This document shows positions 1 through 9,164 of a DNA stretch of 64,000 bases, piece after piece. How positions within the stretch are numbered: the first letter of the stretch is position 1; each line of letters opens with the position of its first letter. The position numbers and the translations under genes are program-made. The notes beneath the pieces are model-generated. The model searched no databases. It was not told where the DNA came from and worked only from the letters and a program-made list of their open reading frames with translations. The stretch comes from Psychrobacter fozii (GTDB taxonomy: Bacteria; Pseudomonadota; Gammaproteobacteria; Pseudomonadales; Moraxellaceae): contig NZ_QJSU01000002.1 of the NCBI RefSeq assembly GCF_003217155.1, positions 62,001-126,000 of the forward strand, given 5' to 3'.

Positions 1-1
1 G

Positions 2-496
2 CTTGGTGTGGATTTAATTTACATTAACGAAACGATGGGTTCTATAGTAATGATTCAGTACAAAATGCTTGAGAAAGAGTATGAAGACTGGGTTTTTAGA
101 CCTGATTTACAAATGACAAAAGAAATATCAAGAATGAAGATCCCAGAGTCTTCAGGGAGTCGCGAAGGCTATAGACTGAACAGTAACCCATTCTTTTTTA
201 AGTTTATAAAAAGAGAGGCCGAGGGCTTAGGTTCTTCGTTTGTGATTTCCTTAGACCATTACCAACACTATATTTCTACAGAAAATGCTAAAGGCCCTAG
301 AGGTGGTGAGCGCATAGGTTTTGAAACACTTAAACGCAACTACTTAACTTCAAGTGATATTATAAATTTGATTCGTTCTGGATATGTTGGTACTCATGTT
401 CAAGAAACTAAAGCGATAAAAATTATTGTTGATGAAGTCGCAAAAGGAAATAAAGAAGTAATCATTGCATGGCAAGATAAAGTTGAGCAAAGTTAG
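2..496 (+). CDS. Hypothetical protein, 5' end cut by window
   Basis: The reading frame is open from the first bases, so the gene probably starts outside the window. A GTG at 8 and an ATG at 35 are possible internal starts. The visible part (about 165 residues) is soluble, with no signal peptide or membrane segment. It has a Gly/Arg-rich stretch (GPRGGERIGF) and a C-terminal half that looks alpha/beta. I do not recognise a family. It ends three bases before the stop of the convergent lysO gene, which leaves no room for a separate terminator. Confidence 0.6.
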   Translation, partial: LGVDLIYINETMGSIVMIQYKMLEKEYEDWVFRPDLQMTKEISRMKIPESSGSREGYRLNSNPFFFKFIKREAEGLGSSFVISLDHYQHYISTENAKGPRGGERIGFETLKRNYLTSSDIINLIRSGYVGTHVQETKAIKIIVDEVAKGNKEVIIAWQDKVEQS

Positions 497-499
497 TTA

Positions 500-1411
500 T
501 CACCCTAACGCCGAAAACAACACCATCAATACGGGTGAGACAATATTAATAATAAAGCCAAAACTAATTGCCAATGGTACAACCTTTAGACCGCCTGATT
601 GCTGAATGATTGGCAAGGTAAAATCTAAGCTCGTCGCCCCGCCAAGCCCTACTGCAGCTGATGGATATTTTCGCATAAATACTGGGATAAATATCAAGGC
701 AAAGAACTCACGCACCAAGTCATTGAATAAGGCGACACTGCCCCAGACGGCGCCATAAGCATCGGTCATCACAATGGCAGATAGTGAATACCAACCAAAT
801 CCTGATGACAGAGCCAAGCCTTTTGTCCATGATACATCACTGAACATCAGCGCAAAAGTTAAGCCACCTGCCAATACTGCTATCGTAAAGACAACACTCA
901 TCTCAACGCCACGTTTATTGAGTAGGACTTCTTTGAGCGTAATGCCTGAACCCTTTAAACCAATACCGACCAGCAAGATTAGTATCATTAGCAGAGCAGT
1001 CATGGTGTTTTCTGGTGGCATGTAGTTCGCTGGTAGGAAATAGCCAATTACCATGCCGATTACTACGCAAACGACTTGGGCGAGGCTGCCACGAATACTG
1101 ACGCGATGCTCTTTAGATTTGACGCTGGGTTTTTTAGCCTGCCATGGGCGCATGTTATCGAATATCATCAAAGCTAGTAGACCAGAGCCGATAGTGAGGA
1201 TTGAAAGCACAGCAACATAAAGCGCAATCTCACCTACTTGACCGCCTAAGCCCTCGACTTGCGATAGCTCAATGCCAATTAGCGCTAAAATGACAAACAC
1301 TAAATAAGATAAGCCCTTATCCGCAAGCCTTGTCATAGTGGGATTAGAAGGAATGGCAAAGCCAATAAACATTGGCATTAAGACCAAAATAAGGGTAACT
1401 ATGCTTTGCAT
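500..1411 (-). CDS. lysO: LysO-family lysine exporter
   Basis: This is an inner-membrane protein of 303 residues, close to the roughly 300 of E. coli LysO (YbjE, DUF340), which exports L-lysine. It is mostly hydrophobic with about eight to ten membrane helices. A charged cytoplasmic loop lies at about residues 88-108 (PWQAKKPSVK). Family landmarks are GFGWYSLS at 204-211, an FNDLVRE segment just after it, and a late GGATSLDFTLP segment. Starts at ATG 1411. The gene is alone on this strand and convergent with the partial gene at the left edge. A second basic amino acid exporter (ArgO-like) lies at 15644-16246. The family call is firm; the exact substrate is inferred. Confidence 0.88.
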   Translation of the reverse strand: MQSIVTLILVLMPMFIGFAIPSNPTMTRLADKGLSYLVFVILALIGIELSQVEGLGGQVGEIALYVAVLSILTIGSGLLALMIFDNMRPWQAKKPSVKSKEHRVSIRGSLAQVVCVVIGMVIGYFLPANYMPPENTMTALLMILILLVGIGLKGSGITLKEVLLNKRGVEMSVVFTIAVLAGGLTFALMFSDVSWTKGLALSSGFGWYSLSAIVMTDAYGAVWGSVALFNDLVREFFALIFIPVFMRKYPSAAVGLGGATSLDFTLPIIQQSGGLKVVPLAISFGFIINIVSPVLMVLFSALG

Positions 1412-1617
1412 AACGGCAGACTCGTGGGTTTTAATAAGGCATTTTTAAGAAGCTGAAGATTGTAACATATCAAGTTATAAATACTGACATTGGCAAACCA
1501 TATTCTTTATAAAGCCCGATTTTTATGGATTATAATTAGATTTATCGCCACGTTTAAGTATTTACTTAATAAACTTTTGTTGTTAAATTAAGACACCGAA
1601 AATACGTGGTTGGCATT

Positions 1618-4257
1618 ATGTCGCTATATCAGCTCAAGCCTAAATTTCAAGATCAGCTGCGACCGCTGAGTAATGCGTTGGTCGCAAAGAACATCACTGC
1701 CAATCAAGTCACTGTATCCGCAGTATTATTGAGTGTGGGTACGGCTTACGTGATTGCTAAGCCTGCGATTGAGCAGCAAGCGTTATGGCTTCTACTGCCT
1801 TCATCACTGTTTGTACGTATGGCACTCAATGCCATCGACGGCATGATGGCGCGTGAGCATGGCCAGGCCTCTAGATTGGGTGCAGTGCTCAATGAAATAG
1901 GTGATATTGTTGCTGATACGGCGCTCATTGCCAGTTTGGCTCCGCATGTCGCTAAACATGATTTACGAATTAATTCTGAACGACAAACTCTCACGAGTAA
2001 GTCGCTAACCACTCAGCGGCATGTCAGCAGTATTGTAGCGTTGAGTGTTAGTAGTGAGCTACTCGGTATCGCCAGCAATACTTTACTAGGGGTTCGTGCT
2101 AACCAAGGGCCTTTAGGCAAAAGTGATCGCGCTTTAATACTAGGCGTGCTTGGGGCTTTTATGGGTAGCAAGGTACCGTTATCGCGCGCTCATCTCAGCA
2201 TCACACCGCTATTCATATTGACCGAAGTACTACTATTAAAAACTTGCCTAAACCGCTTACGTTATATGGCAAATCTATATTTGATGCATCAGCCACCAGC
2301 ACTTCGAGCAGTAACGTGTGAGTCAACAAACAACTCGCTATCTCTTACTACTGTTTTGCCAAATAATTCTATTGATAACGCTCGCCCATTGGAGTTCAAA
2401 GAAATGCCAACCACCACTGTTAATAGTCAAAAATTAAAAGAACAGGCTAGCGTTAGTTTTGAGCAGTCTTTAGCAAAAATTATTGGTGGTGAAAGTTGCT
2501 ACAACGCTTATGACAGCACTGCTATTTATTATCGCTATTGGTTAACGATGCCTTTAGAGGACGTGCAAAAAGCCAATCAGCCGTTACGCCAAGTTATTCT
2601 GTTACATCGTGGACACGAGCATTCGGGTCGATTAGCAGAGTTAGGAGAGCAGTTTGCAAAAGCTGGCTATCAAGTTTTTGCTTGGGATGCACGTGGCAAT
2701 GGGCGCTCGGGTGGTATCAAAGACCATGCCGAGAGTGTTACCGAGCTAGAACGAGATTTAGACGGTTTTGTGCAATTGGTTATTGGGCAGACAGGCATTG
2801 CTATTGAAGATACCTTAATCGTCGCCAGTAGTATCGGTGCGGTACTGGCAGCAGCATGGGTGCATGATTATGCGCCCAGTATTCGCGGGATGATATTGGG
2901 CACGCCTGCGCTAAGTATTCGCTTATATCTGCCTTTTGCGATACCGTCATTGAAGGTAGCACGTACGTTAGGTCTGATGTCGCGTGTTAGTAGCTATGTC
3001 AAAGCGCAAGTATTGACTCATGATAAGGACGCGCAGCAAGCTTATAATGCTGATCCATTGATATCGAATAGTATTTCAACCGACTTACTCATCGATACCC
3101 ATGCGACGGGTCAGCGTTTGCTCGACGATGCAGGGGCTATCACTGTACCGACGTTTGTCTTATGCGCGGGCAAAGATTATGTGGTCGATAAGCAGGCTGA
3201 ACGCACGTTTTATGAAGCGATTAATACACCTACCAAACGCTGGCAGTTGTACCCAGACAGTTATCATGCGATTTTCCACGAGACCAATAAGGCTGATGTG
3301 TTTGCCGACTGCATAGATTTTGCTGAGCAGGTCTTTGCCGCGCCAGTACAAGCGCCTGATCTGAGTACCGCTCATTTGAATAGCGCGAGTAAAGATAAGG
3401 TAGACCGCTTAGCGATTAAGCCATTTAATCCAAGTTTTGCGATTACCCGTTTTGCGATGCAAAAGTTCGGTCATGTGAGCGATGCGATTGCGACAGGGCT
3501 TGAGCATGGATTTGACTCGGGTCATTCGCTGGATCACGTTTACTATAATCAGCCTAGCGGTCAGAATAAATTTGGTCACGCAATCGATAAATTTTATTTG
3601 AACAATATCGGCTGGCAAGGTATTCGTATTCGCCGTGAGCATATATTAGAGCTGGCACGTTTAGCACTCGCAGATATCGAAGATAAAAACCAAAGTAGCG
3701 TCAAACCATATCAACCAAAACTATTAGATATTGCCAGTGGCCATGGTTTTTATGCGTTTGATCTGTTGACAGCGTTTACCGATTTGCAGGCAGAGCTACG
3801 AGATTATGAGATGCATAATATCAAAGCACTACAAGCAAAAGCGGAGCAGTTAGCGATTTCTGATCGAGTCATTGCTTGTCAAAAAGATGCGTTTGACGTG
3901 GTAAGTTATCCTGATTCTGATAACACAAAATTTGATGTGGCCATTAGCTCAGGCGTGTTTGAGTTGTTTTCTGACAATACACTACCCGAAACGGCATTGG
4001 CAGGTATTTATGATAGTTTAAAAGCGGATGGTTATCTAATTTACACCAACCAACCGTGGCATCCTGAGCAAGAGTTTATCAGTAAAACGTTGAACAACCA
4101 CCGTGGCAGCAGTTGGGTGATGCGTTGTCGCTCACAAGCCGAGATGGATCAATTGATTGAACGTGCGGGCTTTAAAAAGGTTGCCATGCGTATCGACCGC
4201 TTTGGTATCTTTACCGTGTCATTGGCGATCAAAACGGCACCAATCAATGATAAGTAA
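1618..4257 (+). CDS. Three-domain fusion: CDP-alcohol phosphatidyltransferase, alpha/beta hydrolase, SAM methyltransferase (YnbA+YnbC-like)
   Basis: Residues 1-210 are a membrane CDP-alcohol phosphatidyltransferase with D74-G75-x2-A78-R79-x8-G88-x3-N92-x3-D96; the usual third Asp is Asn. Residues about 300-560 are an alpha/beta hydrolase (RGNGRSGG; nucleophile elbow ASSIG; late His in DSYHAIFHE). Residues about 690-879 are a class I methyltransferase (LDIASGHGFYA). E. coli carries the first domain as YnbA and the other two as YnbC; here they form one chain of 879 residues. I chose ATG 1618 over GTG 1606 because MSLYQLKPKF matches the YnbA start as I recall it. Likely role: make and remodel a phospholipid with an uncommon head group. 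The patatin-like gene follows after a 3-base gap, suggesting an operon with the next two genes. The substrate is unknown. Confidence 0.85.
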   Translation: MSLYQLKPKFQDQLRPLSNALVAKNITANQVTVSAVLLSVGTAYVIAKPAIEQQALWLLLPSSLFVRMALNAIDGMMAREHGQASRLGAVLNEIGDIVADTALIASLAPHVAKHDLRINSERQTLTSKSLTTQRHVSSIVALSVSSELLGIASNTLLGVRANQGPLGKSDRALILGVLGAFMGSKVPLSRAHLSITPLFILTEVLLLKTCLNRLRYMANLYLMHQPPALRAVTCESTNNSLSLTTVLPNNSIDNARPLEFKEMPTTTVNSQKLKEQASVSFEQSLAKIIGGESCYNAYDSTAIYYRYWLTMPLEDVQKANQPLRQVILLHRGHEHSGRLAELGEQFAKAGYQVFAWDARGNGRSGGIKDHAESVTELERDLDGFVQLVIGQTGIAIEDTLIVASSIGAVLAAAWVHDYAPSIRGMILGTPALSIRLYLPFAIPSLKVARTLGLMSRVSSYVKAQVLTHDKDAQQAYNADPLISNSISTDLLIDTHATGQRLLDDAGAITVPTFVLCAGKDYVVDKQAERTFYEAINTPTKRWQLYPDSYHAIFHETNKADVFADCIDFAEQVFAAPVQAPDLSTAHLNSASKDKVDRLAIKPFNPSFAITRFAMQKFGHVSDAIATGLEHGFDSGHSLDHVYYNQPSGQNKFGHAIDKFYLNNIGWQGIRIRREHILELARLALADIEDKNQSSVKPYQPKLLDIASGHGFYAFDLLTAFTDLQAELRDYEMHNIKALQAKAEQLAISDRVIACQKDAFDVVSYPDSDNTKFDVAISSGVFELFSDNTLPETALAGIYDSLKADGYLIYTNQPWHPEQEFISKTLNNHRGSSWVMRCRSQAEMDQLIERAGFKKVAMRIDRFGIFTVSLAIKTAPINDK

Positions 4258-4260
4258 TAA

Positions 4261-5454
4261 ATGAATAATAAACCTACTAAGCCTTATGAGCGTGTCCAGC
4301 TTTTTTCAGGAGGAGGCTCGCGTTTTGGCTATTACTTAGGCAGCTATGCAGCATTAGTTGCACATGATTTGACGCCAGATATGATCATTGGTACTTGCGG
4401 CGGGAGCTTATCCGCTTATTTGGTCAACCTAGCGCCTGACCCTAGGGACTTGCAAGCGCTGATGTGCAGTCGCGAATTGTCTCGTGTTATTGCTGCAATT
4501 AGGCATGTTTCACCAGATGAAGCTAATAGGCGTTTAAAAATGCGTTATATGACTCATGCACTCAAGCGTTTGGGTTTATCCTTATCACGTCAAGCGTCTA
4601 AAGCACAACGGCATCGACATACAGACAGCTATGCGCGACTCTTAGATGAGTTACAGCAGCTGGCGATGTTTCGGGTCGATAATGAAGGGCAATGGCTCGA
4701 TGAGCTATCTAGCTTTGCATCTAGCGAAAATGGCAGTCGTCGGTCTAACGCTAATACGCCTGAGATAGCCATCATTGCCAGCCGACTGTATCAAGCGCCT
4801 GTTGATGGTTTATATAATGAACAATTAAAGCTACAAGAATTATTATTTGCACCGCCACGCTTTGAGCATTCTGTATCAAGTCTGACCGACGAGGAAATGA
4901 GATCTTCTGCGCACGCCTTTGCCAGTGAGCGGATACATCCGTCTGTAAAGGTAGAAACACAATGGGATTTTGCACCAGTGGTTCGTGCTTCTATGGCAGA
5001 CATGTATTATTTACCGCCCACGTATATCGCAGAGCTTGGCTGGTGCTTAGGTGGGGTTATTAATCTCACACCTATTGAGCTAGCATGTCAGTTGGGTGAT
5101 AGCGTATTTGCAGAGACTAAGGCAGGTTATGACTCATGGCTGGCTGCTCCCGCGATTCAGCGTGTTTTTGGTTTTGATCCTAATGAGCGACTGGCAGCAG
5201 TACACGGTTATCAACCGATGGAAGTGTCGTCGCACACTAATACTGCTAGCGAAAAACATCGGCTACACTGGCTACCATTTGCCGATAATGAGCAGCAGTT
5301 AGCGGGCCAAAATGTGCAAAAGCGTTTTAATATAAAACAAATGATTGTTGAGCTGATACACAGTAATTACGACGGCTTTGTGCAGCAAATGCAGGCGCAA
5401 TGGCAATATGGCTACCAGCGCACGGCCGACTATATACAGCAGCATAATTTATGA
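4261..5454 (+). CDS. Patatin-like protein with substituted catalytic dyad
   Basis: 397 residues. The N-terminus has the patatin oxyanion-loop pattern GGGSRFG (17-23), followed by IIGTCGGSLSA, where patatins carry GTSxGA. The nucleophile position is therefore Cys46. The second motif, normally DGG or DGA before the VxNxP strand, reads LGGVINLTP with Leu263 in place of Asp. Both members of the Ser-Asp dyad are changed while the fold signatures remain. It may be a pseudo-enzyme, a Cys-dependent acyltransferase or a lipid-binding partner. It starts three bases after the fusion gene and overlaps the next gene by four bases (ATGA), so co-translation with lipid genes is likely. No signal peptide; probably cytoplasmic or membrane-associated. 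Confidence 0.8.
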   Translation: MNNKPTKPYERVQLFSGGGSRFGYYLGSYAALVAHDLTPDMIIGTCGGSLSAYLVNLAPDPRDLQALMCSRELSRVIAAIRHVSPDEANRRLKMRYMTHALKRLGLSLSRQASKAQRHRHTDSYARLLDELQQLAMFRVDNEGQWLDELSSFASSENGSRRSNANTPEIAIIASRLYQAPVDGLYNEQLKLQELLFAPPRFEHSVSSLTDEEMRSSAHAFASERIHPSVKVETQWDFAPVVRASMADMYYLPPTYIAELGWCLGGVINLTPIELACQLGDSVFAETKAGYDSWLAAPAIQRVFGFDPNERLAAVHGYQPMEVSSHTNTASEKHRLHWLPFADNEQQLAGQNVQKRFNIKQMIVELIHSNYDGFVQQMQAQWQYGYQRTADYIQQHNL

Positions 5455-6266
5455 AAATTCTCGTAGAAGATACCGCCGAAAATCATACGCCGCATATTAT
5501 TGTCGTTGGTGGTACGAGTGGTCTTGGCTTGGCATTGGCTTTGCATCATTTGCAGCTTGGCTGGCAGGTGAGCATTATTGGAAGTAACGAGGCAAAGATA
5601 GCCGACATTAATAACCAGCATCCTACCGTCGTGACTTATGTGTGCGACTTAACGGATGTTATCCAAACACAGAGTCTATTAGATGAATTGTCAGCTACAA
5701 GCTTTCAAAGGCTCATATATAGTGCGGGTAGTTACACCAATGAGCGTGTCCAACATCTGAGTCAAGCAGACAGTGATAAAATGTTAGCGATTAACTTGCA
5801 GGCATTTGAGCAGGTTTTTAGATGGGCAAGTGTGCAGTTAAAGCAGCAACATCAGTCACTGGACTTTGCCAAAGACTGTAGACCAAGCCTCATCTGTATC
5901 GCCTCTATCGCTGGCACGATGGATTATCCGTATGCCAGCCTTTATGCGAAAAGTAAGCGCGCGATGATTGCGGCTGCTAGCGCTTATCGAGCAGCACTTG
6001 CGCCTTATAATATCCAAGTGACGTGCATTGCCTCAGGCTATATTGATACCCAAGCATTGCGCGACTTAAATGACGGTGATGCCAGTCATAAGCCCTTTAT
6101 CATGAGCACGCAAACAGCGGTTGATCAGGTTATGCAAGCGATTGACGATGATATAGAACTGGCAATATTCCCACGCTCAATGCGCTATATCACGAGGGTC
6201 TTGAACCATTTACCTAAACCCTTACTCAACCTAATATTGCGCGGTAAGCTAGACAAGCCTTCTTAA
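5451..6266 (+). CDS. Short-chain dehydrogenase/reductase
   Basis: 271 residues with the classical SDR pattern: cofactor loop GGTSGLG at 20-26, an SAG segment at 91-93 in the position of the NAG motif, catalytic Ser152, and Tyr165-x3-Lys169 in YAKSK. The Ser-to-Tyr spacing of 13 is usual. A hydrophobic C-terminus (about 250-266) could attach it to the membrane. It overlaps the patatin-like gene by four bases and ends the plus-strand lipid operon, facing the CdsA-like gene tail to tail. It may reduce or oxidise a lipid-linked keto or hydroxy group; the substrate is not evident from sequence. Confidence 0.88.
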   Translation: MKILVEDTAENHTPHIIVVGGTSGLGLALALHHLQLGWQVSIIGSNEAKIADINNQHPTVVTYVCDLTDVIQTQSLLDELSATSFQRLIYSAGSYTNERVQHLSQADSDKMLAINLQAFEQVFRWASVQLKQQHQSLDFAKDCRPSLICIASIAGTMDYPYASLYAKSKRAMIAAASAYRAALAPYNIQVTCIASGYIDTQALRDLNDGDASHKPFIMSTQTAVDQVMQAIDDDIELAIFPRSMRYITRVLNHLPKPLLNLILRGKLDKPS

Positions 6267-6297
6267 CCAAGAACTGTTTTAATCAAAAATGGTCAGC

Positions 6298-7209
6298 TCA
6301 GCCAAAGAGCCAGTAGAGCAGGGTGAATATTGGTACTCCAATCAGTAAGCTGTCTATCCGATCTAATACGCCGCCATGTCCAGCGAGCATCGTTCCAGTG
6401 TCTTTTATGCCATGTTGACGCTTAAATGCTGACTCTAATAAATCTCCAAAGATACCGCTCACCGCCAAACCATAAGCGGCTAATAAACAAAGCCACCCGC
6501 TGAAAGGCGTGAGCCAGTGACCTAGTACTGCTGCCAACATCGCTGCAAAAAAACTGCCAAAGACCGCGCCTTCAATGCTTTTATTTGGGCTAATAGTCGG
6601 GGCGAGACCTCGCTTAAACAGTTTGCGTCCCAGTAGTCGCCCACATAAATATTGGGCAATATCGTTGAACTGGCTGGCGAAGAATACAAAAAGTAAAATA
6701 CCATATTGCTCACGCTGCCATGTCAATTGCTGCAATACGATAAGGCTTAGAATCAGAGAGATAAAGGCGCTACTAAATATGATGTCCAATAGATTGAGAC
6801 GCGTATAGGAGTGTATCAGTACTGATTTTGGTTTATCAGATATGATTTTTGGTTGTAGCCCGCGTGCTTGGAGCTTGCTAATCAGCCCTGCTTTGTCATA
6901 TATGCTCCATACGCGTTTAATCTCATAGCAGCCGCGTAGCCCGATTAACATAAAAAACGCAATGAGTACCCATTGATAAGGATAACCATGCTGACTATTA
7001 TCTATTTTGGCGATAACATAGCATACGCACAGCGCCACTAGCATGAGCCACCAAGAGCGTGCAATCAGATAAATCTTAGGCAAGCGAGTACGTAGACGAG
7101 GGATAGCCAGTATGCCCCAAACCAAACTTACTACCGTCATAAGTCCGATAACAAACAGCGTATCAGTAGACATGTTTTTGACACTTTGAGAGATATAAAA
7201 AGCAGTCAT
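6298..7209 (-). CDS. CdsA-like phosphatidate cytidylyltransferase (YnbB-like)
   Basis: Integral membrane protein of about 303 residues with roughly eight helices. It carries the complete CTP:phosphatidate cytidylyltransferase signature near the C-terminus: SAFKRxxGIKDTG, then [11 protein letters not shown]. An upstream NDIAQYL stretch and SPNKSIEG match E. coli YnbB as I remember it. It should make a CDP-activated lipid, the donor for CDP-alcohol phosphatidyltransferases such as the domain encoded at 1618. The start is ATG 7209 or, by homology with YnbB, ATG 7173 (MSTDTLF); neither has a strong ribosome-binding site. It lies 43 bases downstream of nadB on the same strand but belongs functionally with the convergent lipid operon. 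Confidence 0.85.
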   Translation of the reverse strand: MTAFYISQSVKNMSTDTLFVIGLMTVVSLVWGILAIPRLRTRLPKIYLIARSWWLMLVALCVCYVIAKIDNSQHGYPYQWVLIAFFMLIGLRGCYEIKRVWSIYDKAGLISKLQARGLQPKIISDKPKSVLIHSYTRLNLLDIIFSSAFISLILSLIVLQQLTWQREQYGILLFVFFASQFNDIAQYLCGRLLGRKLFKRGLAPTISPNKSIEGAVFGSFFAAMLAAVLGHWLTPFSGWLCLLAAYGLAVSGIFGDLLESAFKRQHGIKDTGTMLAGHGGVLDRIDSLLIGVPIFTLLYWLFG

Positions 7210-7252
7210 CAACCACTTTAAGAATGACTAGAATGCAAATTGACTGCTGCTT

Positions 7253-9163
7253 TTATGTGGCAGTCGTCGCTTTTATTGCTCTAGCTCCTGAATGAACAAT
7301 TATAGGCTGAATGAGCCAGTCAATACTACCTTCTCTCGTGTCTAATAATGGATTAATCACACTCGTCTGAGGTGTGACGGCTAGATTTGGATAGTCTGTT
7401 CTATAATGCCCACCACGACTTTCAATGCGCTGATAGGCAGACTGTACAATCAATGTCGCTAATTGTAACTGTCTTTCTAACTGTAAATGTGTAAGCTCAT
7501 CAATGCTAACAGCGCTATTTTTGCGATTGATGTTGCTATCACTATCATTACTATTAAGTGAACTTAACTCAGGTTTTTTCAACCATTTCTGCCATTTTTG
7601 TATTTGTTTAAGCGCTTCCTCTAACTCTTTAGCACTACGTGTAATGCCCATGTTGGCGGTCATCAAGGCTTTTAGTTTTATAATAATTTCTGTCATGTCA
7701 GCATCAGAATGGCAGTGCTTACTGGCTTCATGATAATCGTATAAATTTGATGTCGACGATGTAAAATATGGCAGAGTAATAGTTTGGGTGTTCTTCAGTA
7801 TGGGTGTTTTCCAAATGTCATTGGCACTTACATTCAAATTATGACGATACGCCGATGTATGTAGCTCTGCATCTAATACTTCTATTTCTGTCAAATAACG
7901 AGGCAAGTCAGCAGCGATATTGCGACCAACCACCACACACTCCAATAATGAATTACTTGCTAAGCGATTGGCTCCATGTAGCCCTGTATAAGCAACTTCA
8001 CCTGCTGCATAAAGACCCACTATATCCGTCATACCGTTCACAGATGTGACGACCCCCCCACAACTATAGTGGGCGGTAGGGGCGACTGGTATCGGATCCG
8101 TCGTAATATCAATACCAAGCGTTAGCAACGTCTGATAAATTTGCGGAAAATGCTCTTGTAAAAATGGCGCTGGTAGATGACTGACATCAAGATGTACGTA
8201 GCCAAGACCATTTACATTAATCTGCTCAGCGATCGCTCGTGCAACGATGTCTCTGGGTGCCAATTCAGCACGCTCATCAACGTCTAGCATAAATCGTCGA
8301 CCTGTCTGCGGACAGTACAGCCGTCCACCTTCACCGCGTAACGCTTCAGATATCAAAAAGCTGCTGTCATCTAATGCTAAGCCCGTAGGATGAAATTGAA
8401 TGAATTCTAAATTTGCCAAACGGCAACCCGCTTGCCAAGCCATCATGACGCCGTCACCGACACAAACATTGGGCGCGCTGGCACGTTGAAAAAGCTGTCC
8501 TAAACCGCCACTGGCCAGTACGACTGCGCGACTATAAACAGTGAGTTGACGATGACTCTTGTGGTCAAAAACGCGTGCACCTTGGCAATGGTTGTCTCTA
8601 TTGCCTTTCAGCAAACTTAACGCTTCATGATACGGTAATATCGTGATATTACTTGCAGCATGTGCCTTTATAATTAAAGCTTCCATCACGTGCCGACCCG
8701 TTGCGTCATCAGCATGGGCCACTCGCCTGCAGCCATGGCCACCTTCTTTGGTAAGGTGTAAGTTGCTAATTTCTAAGTCACTAGTATTCAAATCAGTACT
8801 ATTTAAATCAGTTAAAGTTTTTTGCTTCGTATCTTGTTGTGTGTTCTGAGTAAAAGGGACACCTTGTTCGCATAGCCACTGTATGGCCTGCTGTCCTTCA
8901 CTTAGTATCTCCGTCGTATTATTGGCGTCGCATAACCCTGCGCCTGCGATTAAGGTATCAGCGACATGGTCGGTCACGGAGTCGTTTTTGTCCAAACTTG
9001 CAGCGATACCACCTTGCGCGTAATGGCTTGAGCAAACCTCCAAAGCGGCTTTACTCAGTACCATGATACTTAGCGATTTTGGTAGTGATAGCGCAGTACT
9101 TAAACCGGCCAATCCTGCACCGATAATAAGTACGTCTGTTCGCCTGACATTATCCGCGCTCAT
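7253..9163 (-). CDS. nadB: L-aspartate oxidase
   Basis: First step of de novo NAD synthesis: oxidises L-aspartate to iminoaspartate with FAD. The FAD loop GAGLAG is at 15-20, with SEALRGEGGRLY, HPTGL and GLYAAGEVAYTGLHGANRLASNSLLE later, all typical of NadB and succinate dehydrogenase flavoproteins. I chose ATG 9163 over TTG 9178, which would overlap nadA by 14 bases; ATG 9163 lies one base after the nadA stop. At 636 residues it is about 100 longer than E. coli NadB. Low-complexity insertions lie at about 106-136 (repeated TDLNTSDLE-like units) and in the C-terminal helical domain (Ser/Asn-rich). Co-transcribed with nadA. Confidence 0.95.
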   Translation of the reverse strand: MSADNVRRTDVLIIGAGLAGLSTALSLPKSLSIMVLSKAALEVCSSHYAQGGIAASLDKNDSVTDHVADTLIAGAGLCDANNTTEILSEGQQAIQWLCEQGVPFTQNTQQDTKQKTLTDLNSTDLNTSDLEISNLHLTKEGGHGCRRVAHADDATGRHVMEALIIKAHAASNITILPYHEALSLLKGNRDNHCQGARVFDHKSHRQLTVYSRAVVLASGGLGQLFQRASAPNVCVGDGVMMAWQAGCRLANLEFIQFHPTGLALDDSSFLISEALRGEGGRLYCPQTGRRFMLDVDERAELAPRDIVARAIAEQINVNGLGYVHLDVSHLPAPFLQEHFPQIYQTLLTLGIDITTDPIPVAPTAHYSCGGVVTSVNGMTDIVGLYAAGEVAYTGLHGANRLASNSLLECVVVGRNIAADLPRYLTEIEVLDAELHTSAYRHNLNVSANDIWKTPILKNTQTITLPYFTSSTSNLYDYHEASKHCHSDADMTEIIIKLKALMTANMGITRSAKELEEALKQIQKWQKWLKKPELSSLNSNDSDSNINRKNSAVSIDELTHLQLERQLQLATLIVQSAYQRIESRGGHYRTDYPNLAVTPQTSVINPLLDTREGSIDWLIQPIIVHSGARAIKATTAT

Positions 9164-9164
9164 A

